Below, piece after piece: positions 39,501-48,500 of a stretch of DNA of 64,000 nt (position 1 is its first letter; each line of letters opens with the position of its first letter). The notes below the pieces were generated by a model, which saw only the letters and a program-made list of their open reading frames with translations, did not search any database and was not told where the DNA came from. Source of the DNA: Larimichthys crocea (Eukaryota > Chordata > Actinopteri > Sciaenidae). Location of the stretch: positions 3,430,701-3,494,700 of the forward strand of contig NC_040016.1 in assembly GCF_000972845.2 (NCBI RefSeq), in the 5' to 3' direction. The position numbers were made by a program, and so were the translations under genes.

Positions 39501-42500
39501 ACTAGGCAGAAGACAAGGAAACGTCACGCAAATAGTCGATAAATATATCTCATACAGAGAGCACATAACAAGAGGATAATCTTATACTGTTAAATAAACA
39601 GACTCCAGTTTATGTGTTTAGTGTGGTCTACTTTTGCATGGCATGGGATGGGAGGTTGGTGTAAACATGTGTGTGTGTATCTTTGTGTCTTTGGACTTTG
39701 TGTGGCCTTAATGTTTTTTCAGTCTTAGTGGCAGGAAGCGAGGGCTTAATGAGAAAGTCCTAATTAAAAGCTAAACTAAGACAGTCATGAATTTCAGTCA
39801 TTTACAACCTTACACTTACTTACTCACATGCCAGCCATGTTCTATTACTAGAGTTTACATATGTGTCAATAGGGAGTTTATTATTGTCAAGTTTTTGGAC
39901 ACTTGTTTTCTTTAGTCATTTTGTTTTCTAGATTATAACACATGTGAATAATTTCATAGTCATTAGTCACTGGAAAAATTGTAAGATCAAAACAAGGAAA
40001 TGCCGTGAGGATTGTCAGATCATAACACAGAACCATCTGAGTATTAAACACTAATGTCATGGATTAAAATGTGGCAAACCCATCGAGTGCTAAATCACTT
40101 CATATGTTTTTTTTCCCTTTTACACGCTCATCCCAAACTTTTGATTTAATGAAACTGTCTTACATGTCTTACTTTTTACTCATGACACTTTTTACTACTC
40201 TTGCCAAGAATCCTTTACACAGTGCTTCACTCTAAGCATCACTCAAGCCTCACCTTTCCAGGAGAGCAGTCAGTGCCATCTGCCCACGGCATGTGTTGGG
40301 TTCTGCAGCCCCGCTGGGCACCCTCTGGACTGGTGCACCACAGCCTCCGACACTGAGTCTGAGAAACACAAACACACGTGGACACATACACTTGGTTTTA
40401 ACAGTGAGATTTAGAAAGCAAAAAGAAAAAAAAAGAACAAGACAGGGTTACATACATATCATGTTACATAATCACACCATAAACAACTCTGTTAATATAT
40501 GGATTCCTGCAGGCAGAGATCCAATTAATTCACACATTATGAAACATTATAACCAGTAAGTTTGAGGTATCAGCCATCTCATTTGCCAGGTGTTTCTCAG
40601 TGCCTTATATGACCTTTCTGTTTGGGTGCAAAACATCAAGTCAAGAAAAGTATTCCACAGTGCTTATGGGTACCACACATGGAGACATTTCTGCAGTATT
40701 CATTTGAAATTGAATAAGATAAAGCTGTATGGTTTAATGTAATGTGTGTTTTTGTTTACTCGCGTATCAGAAAGAACTATGTTGTGTGACCTTAAAGGTT
40801 TTAAATTCAGCTGGGAACCTCTGCAGTACAAGATCATAACACATGAGGTTTCCCTCAAAGACCCACATGTGCAACATGACAGTTTCGATTTGCACACTGA
40901 CTCCACTCACCATATAAGGGCACACCTGCGTTCCCGGCCCAAATATCAATTCACACTGTTTATTGACATTGTATATCCGTCCAGGCAGCTGCTGCGAGAG
41001 GCTGTATGGCCTAGAAACAGGCTCGTCCAGCAAGCATTCACCATATCCTGTGCTATTAAGAAATAAAAATAAAATGACTTAAAGAAAAAAGGGGAAAACA
41101 AGAGACACAAACAGACAGAAAACACACTCAGTACAGCTGAAGAGGTGATTTTTCTGTACACATATAGAACCCCTACTGTACACACAGCCTGCTTAGTGTC
41201 TTGACAGACGTGTTTATATTCAGTCAGCTATATGGAATAAGTAGTGGTGATCTCAGGAGCTGGGGGTGCAGGGAGAGCTTTAGATAGTTGGGTGTATGAT
41301 AGTTGCCAGATACTATCGTACAGTAGGAGCTCCCTGTTTTTTCTCAGTTAGTTGGGAAGCCTTTGCAAGAGGGAGAGGCTGCAAGAGCCCTGAGAGATGA
41401 TGACAGTTTATTTGCATTAAAGCCTAAAAGTACTTTTGGCTCCCGCTGCCAGTGGAAAAAACTTGATTCAGCATGCTTTTACACTAGGTCTACAGTGCAC
41501 TGTGTGTGTGTGCAGTGCAGTTAAAATCTAAATGTTTGTTTTACTTAAATCTACTACTGCATATTCTATTTCATTTCACACTGTTTGAGTTGCTCATGCA
41601 TGTTTGAAACAATCCTGAAGAAAAAAGTATGACATACTCGAGGAACTCTGTGATGTACTTCCTGCTACACTTGGACCACATCCAAGGGTTTGTGTTGTAG
41701 TTAAGTGTGGGAGCCATCACATGCTGTTGAATCTTAACTCCATCCTCCTTACACTTATTACTGTCGTCATGAGGCATGTTGAACCTAACAAAGAAAGCAA
41801 AAGTAAAAAAAAGTTCAGATATCATAAAACATTAAAAACAACAGACATTAACAAGAGAAGTACAGAAGACTGATTGTGTCTTTCTTTTCTTTTCCTTGTA
41901 ATAATTCTGCTGGTTGCAGTTTATGTCATGCAGATGCACAGCTCTGTCAGACTGTTCGTCAGAGCTGAACGTAAAATAGCCAGTATTACAGTGATGAATG
42001 CTATGTTGCTTCTGGCTGGGACTTAAAAGTTTTAAATTTGTTAAAGTTTCTAAAACCAACATAGACAAGAGTCCAATTAAAAAACAATCTAACCACTCAT
42101 TCTACAGTTTCTCTGTCATTGTGTTATTGGCTTTGGGAAACATTCACCACTGCAGTTGAAAATAATGCAGAGCATTTGTAGCCTGTGGGGAGTTGGAAAG
42201 ACACCAGCACAATATTAAATTATATGAACACTCTGCAATAGACACACCACAGTGAGCACAGTGAGAATAAGAAAAACATTCAAGCTCCTGCAGGGTAAAC
42301 AAGTTAGAGCCAGGTTGGTGGTAGACAGGTACAGCACCACACTGCCCACAGCCCTCCCTCTGAGCTACTCAGCTCCCCACCTGACAGGTACCATGTAACA
42401 CTGAGCTCTGGGGCTAAGCAGTCATCAAGCATGTTGTCACCGCTTGATGCGGATAAAGTGGACTTGAACAATCCCACCTTTTGTTTAGTGGTTAGAAGGA

Positions 42501-45500
42501 GCATTTGTTAGAGATGATGAGGGCTATTAAAGTCTGTAACAGTCTCCACTGTAGAAGGCTAACCCCTTCCTGTTCCCCCGGCACTGGCTGACTGAAGATG
42601 TTGGACAATGCCATGTTTGCTGAAGCAGCCTGGCCAGAAACCAGTGTTTTTGCTTAAATTCTGAGAATCCAATTTGCAAACTCTCTTGACATTTTGCTCA
42701 AGGTGAATGGTCCGTTGTCCAAATAGGCCAATATGATACCAATCTGCTGGTAAGGCACGTGCGGATTCCTAGAAAGACCTTTGAAGCTGATGACATTACT
42801 TGAGATTAGTAGTCAGTGGAAACATGTTGTGCTTACACATGGCCAAGTTCATGGGCAATGGTGAATGCAGTGCTAAGTCCATTGTCCTCACTGATGCTGC
42901 AGCTCCTGTATGGATCACACACTGTCCCCAACTCTGCAAGTCCTTAAAAACAAGAAATAAGAAGCCCGCTTCAGTTTTCCCAAGTCACACCATTGATCAC
43001 ATCATCATCTACATGTGAAGTACAGTACATTAGTTTATGATTATAAGTCTACATTTAAAACACATACCCAAGGTGTCACACTTATCCCTTGCTCTGCAGA
43101 TGTCCTGCCTGTGGTGAAGACACAAATAATGGGTCACAATCAATGAAACTGTACTAGAGAAGATTACTTCCCCAACCTCAGGGGATCTTCCCAATTAAGG
43201 TTCATTTTCAGCAGTTCCATTCATCAGGCATCTGGACCTCATTTGACCTTTGCCTTTGATGCAACTGATTCTCCAATAATGTATCCGTATTACAATGTTA
43301 TTTGATCCATAGGGATATTTGGTTGATTTAAAGACCTACAAATCTAAGTATGTACTGTAAGAACTTGATGACTTTTTGATGACATTTTTCTTGCACCTGG
43401 TGATTAGGATGGCAGTGTCGTGATGGGAATGGTGGTTATCATCCAGGATGTTCTGGCTTTGCTGCCAAATGCAGAAGTTCTTTAAAGTGGTCTGTGCATT
43501 AAATGAAATGACTGGACCCTCCTGATAAACATACAGAGAGAAATAATCAATGGCATGATTTGAAGTATGAAATATGTACACCACATACTTATGCAAGTGT
43601 GCAAGTATGTTGATTAAAACAAATATGGCAGTCTTACCAGCTCGTTGTTTATGATGACTAACTTAACAATCACAATGTTAATCAAGTTGCCAATGCTGGG
43701 GTCCTTGTAGATGGAAGATACCTGAATGGAGGAATCAGGAATCAATATGTGACAATATTTTCATGAACAAATTAAATGTAACCAAGTGTATTTACTGACA
43801 AGTCTATCATTGACTGTCTTCCTGTACTTTCAAGCATGTAGTGGGGAATGTTGTTGATTGGAATATCAAGTTGATAATGGCCTGAGCCCCTGTGGAGAAG
43901 TCAGCTTTTGCCAAGATCAGAATATAGGTCATCTCAGCCTCCCCCTGAGGACTGTCAGCCCCAGGCGCCTGCAGAAGCTGGTATTTGAAGTGGCTGAGAA
44001 TATGTGGTCTATGTGACATACCTGAGCTTATTTTTAACATTCATCAAAGCTGTCAGGCAGGCTCTACCTCAAGCTGCCCTCTCTTCCCCCTGGCTGTTTG
44101 AAAGTGGTGTTTACCCCTGCCCTAGGCTGCCCTTTTCCCTCCCACGGCCCTCCTCCAAAGGCCGGCTGACTGACTAGTAGCAAGAACAGCACAGCAGAAC
44201 AGGTACTGTACATACACTTAGTGCACAAATATGCACACATGTAGCTACTTACTGTCCATATGTGCATGGAATACAGACACATGAACACACTTCTATCTCC
44301 CAGCCCACAACCAAACATCCTCTCCTTGCAGCCATAAGGACATTTGACATAACAGAAGAAAACTTACTATGGACATCAATGTCAGTATGTAGTGCTGTAG
44401 GTTGCTGCCGTGATGTTCCACCATTTTGCTGTCGGCCACCAGCATGACTTCAACGAAGCGCGGGTAGGAGAGGAAGCGCTTTGATCTCCTGTGAGGTCCT
44501 GAGTCACCGCTGCTATCATTTGATGGTCTAGCGCTAGTGCTGCCGCTCTCTGACGATCTGAGCAAAGGATCTCTAACCAGGCTGGCACTCAGTGACTCCA
44601 CGTCACTGAATATACCAGCACTGACCACAGGGGCTGTGTTGGATACGGTGGGCACCCCAGCCACTTGTCTTCTTTTAAACTTGTGTCTCTTATGTCTGTG
44701 TTTGTGCCCTAGAAAGAGAAGTCAGAGGGAATGTGTAAATATACAAAGATGGAGGGACGATGGAGAATATATACATTCAGCCTGAGAAAAAGACAAGCGT
44801 GAATCAATGTTTGTTGTGGCAATGTGCTTACAATTAAGCCAAAGCTGTAGTTTGTGTCCATAAAGGTGGAGATGCATGAACAAGTGGGCATTGTTAAAAT
44901 ATGTTTCTGCCTTTTGCTCTCTTTTGTTTATTGTTGCTCAAAGAGTGGGTTGACAAATGAACACTGCCTGGAATGCGTTTTATTTCTCTCTCCCTCCTCT
45001 TTTAGAAGAGGGGAGAGGAGGGCAAAGAGTTCAGGCTAGGTAAACCTGGCACCCAGCCATAAAAAAATGGAGCACAAACTGCCGTGCACATGCTTAAAGA
45101 AGGCACCTTAACAACTTCTCAACACTGAGGGGAATTAAGTCTGATTTTAATCATGACAAGGCAACAAAATTGCTAAATGCCAGTCTTTTTTTTGTTTTCT
45201 CATCACATGCAGATCAACCTCTCTGGACCACCAGCAATGAATCATCACCTAAACAACAGAGAGCCTGACTACAGCACACTAGTGGATCTACATTCAGTAT
45301 ATGTGATTTAAGACTCAAAACAAGCCAAACAATTTGCTCTTCTTGAAAACTTACAAGTTAACAATGGAACTCTGTATAAGGATGAACCCTTCTTGGCCAG
45401 AAATGGCCCTGAGTCAACTTTATATTCCTCCAGGCTATAATATCACACACACATACTATATCACAGTACGAGCCAAAAGAGAAACACACACACAAAATAC

Positions 45501-48500
45501 AAAGAATGAGAGCACACACAAATACATTTAAACCAAACATTGGCAGAAAGATGTCTCACGGACAAAGAGAAGAAATTTCCTGATTTATTTTCATAGGTTT
45601 GATTATTTGACAGTTTCAAGTTGGCATGACTTTGCTATCATACAATTTATACTATGATCGCTGCAGTGGGTCTACCCAACTTTCTTATCAAAGAGGGAGA
45701 GGAAGTACAGGAGTCAACAGGAAGTTCAGCCAGTAAACTGAGATGAAATGATACAAGGGTGAACATCCAAATGATTTTTCCTGTGTGAGAGTTGGAAAGC
45801 TTCCTCACTACTGTGCTGCAGCTGTAGGCGATGCACTGTGCAGGCTATGACATGATGTGAGACCGGATAGTTTCATACCATACTTTTACTTAAATTACTC
45901 TTCTATTTGTAGCCCACTCCAAATCCCAATGATATGATCCTATTTTATTACTATATCACAATAAATAGCACAGAACAATATATTGCACTTAATTGATCAT
46001 ATTGTTTTCCTTTCAAGATTTTTTTTCTTTTAAAATGCTTTATGATTTTACAGTACAGAATCCAGCTCTGCAGAGCAATTATCTTCTTTTTAATCTTTAA
46101 TCTCTTATCTTTTTAAAATCAAAACGTCAGACTCAAAGGTTTTGCTTGTTTTAACCAGATAAGCTCTATGATTCTACAGTACCGTGCTACAATTGCTCAG
46201 TTAATGTTACATAATCGGTTCCTGTTACAACTGATTTTGAGAACAGAAATGTTTAATGGTAACACAGTGTTACGTCTGCTTACATCTGTGTGAACCAATC
46301 TAAAGGTCACATAACACAGGCACAGAGAGTCACACAAACAGCAACTTCTCTACTCACAATCCACAAGTATGTCATGAAAACACTTGCAAGCACTTACATG
46401 CACTTGTACAAACCATACACACACTGTTTTTTTTACATAGCTCCTGGGAGGAAATACTCAGAGGCAGCAATATACGGGTAAGCAAGAAAGAGGCTGCTTG
46501 GTAGGGGTATTTGGTACTGGTCGAAGCACCTCAGTGGTGAGGTCTGAATCAACACTTATTGCACATACAGTAGTTGTGCATGTTTTGCAAGCATGTGCAG
46601 AGGTTGCACCTTTGTGTGTTTGTATTGTCTTTATGTGTGGGTAAATTTGTCTGTGTAAATTGTATGCATGCGTACACGTCATGTAATACATCATACCTGA
46701 AGTGTCACAAGCTGAGTTCTCCTCGGATGTATGTTGTTTCTTGGGTGCACTTTTCCTGTATACAACATGAGGTTTTGTGTGTTCCTCTTCATAGTGTTCT
46801 CCTTGATAGCTGTGTAGGGGCTCCACAAAATATTCCCCTTCTGGGGACCTGAAGGTGCCAAGCTGGATAGAAAATGCATAGCAGTTAGTCTCCATCCATC
46901 TATTTTCTGTGAATGCTTATTCCTGTTTTAGCATCTACTTATGCAAACATGAGGAGAAATCTACAATGACAAGACCACAGGGAATATATAGTTCAAATAT
47001 ATTTTTGCAAGTCAGTGAGCCGCCATACAATACTTTAACACAATGTATGTTTTACTTAAAGTATATTTATAGCATGCAACAGTGGAATGTGGCTCATTTA
47101 CTATTCATTAGAGAAAATAAGCAGTCCCAACACCCGAGGGCTTTCACAAAAATGTGAAATAAGCAAATTTGCATGCATGTGAGAATGGTTCCAAAATGGG
47201 AGGAAAGGGATAATAGTGAGACCTGTGATGCCTATCAGGAAAACTGTGGGACTGTATGCTCTTGGCAAGCATGTAAAGCCTTGTATATGTGTTACACATG
47301 GCACGTTTAGTGTGACTTTCTGACTTGGAGGTCTATGATGTTCCAGATAAGGTAAGTGCCAACCCAAGCACATTTTGCTTGTTGCTGATTGGCTGTGGAG
47401 AATCACCATGGCAGCCCTGAGGGCTAAAACAGGTTTTCCACAGATCAGATTTATAATTCCTGATCATAACATATGACCAAAAATCATCATAAGAGGAAAA
47501 AAACGGTGACTAATGACTATTCTTCAGGATGGAGCAACAAGACACTATTCCTACTACACTAGTGTAGTGCACTTTAATTGACCTGGAGCTGGCAAGGCAA
47601 AAGAGAATCTCCTACAAGTTCTCCTGCAAGAAAACAAGCATCACATTATTTAAGATGGACAGAAATAAAATACTATTGCGCACAGCAGCATTATTGCCTA
47701 TTTTAGAATAAATGTGCCCTCAGAGGTCTTGAAAAAATAATAAGATATGCTCCATAAATGTCAGCTCAACTCCCTAAAGCTCTCTGCAGCGCAGAGCATT
47801 CACAGCATTTTTTATGTGATTTATCATTTGGGAAGAAATCGACCCCTTACTCATATCTGTCGCCTCACTGTGGTTTTTTATGTATAAACTCAGAGTGCAC
47901 TTTTGCTTCACTCCAAAACTCATGCTTCAGCAAGCCTGGGAGTGGGACTGATTTGTGATGACGTCAGTACCACCCGTACTCCCGCTGTACTAGCGTGCGT
48001 AAAGACGTCACCGACAACCGGGAGAACAGAGAGAGAGGCATGGAAGTAAGAGTAAGAGTGTTCATCATGCTAGACAATAAGCAATGTACTTGGGAGTCTC
48101 GCAAGTCCACACAGTCCACTATTTTGAGTTAGTCTCTCAGCCAACAACAGGATCCAACTACAAATAAAAGCTTTCACAAGTCGTGCGAGTTTTTTCTTGA
48201 ATTCTTAAATTGTTTTCAAAATCTACTAATTTGTGACCAAAACGGTTGTATAACGTTTCACAGCTTTTCTCTTTACTGGGATATGTGAAATTTAGTATTA
48301 TTTTCTAATTACTAGCATTTTAAAAATCGCAATAATGTACGTCTGATCTAGTTTGATATTTGCACGACGATTACAAAAAGCAGGTTGCGCGCAAAGTTTG
48401 CGCAAAAGTTCAAAATGATTCTTTTTTTCTCTAAGGCTTTGGTAAGGTAGCCTATCAAGTCTTGTAAAAACAATAATGGCCCCTGAAAAGTAAAACACAC

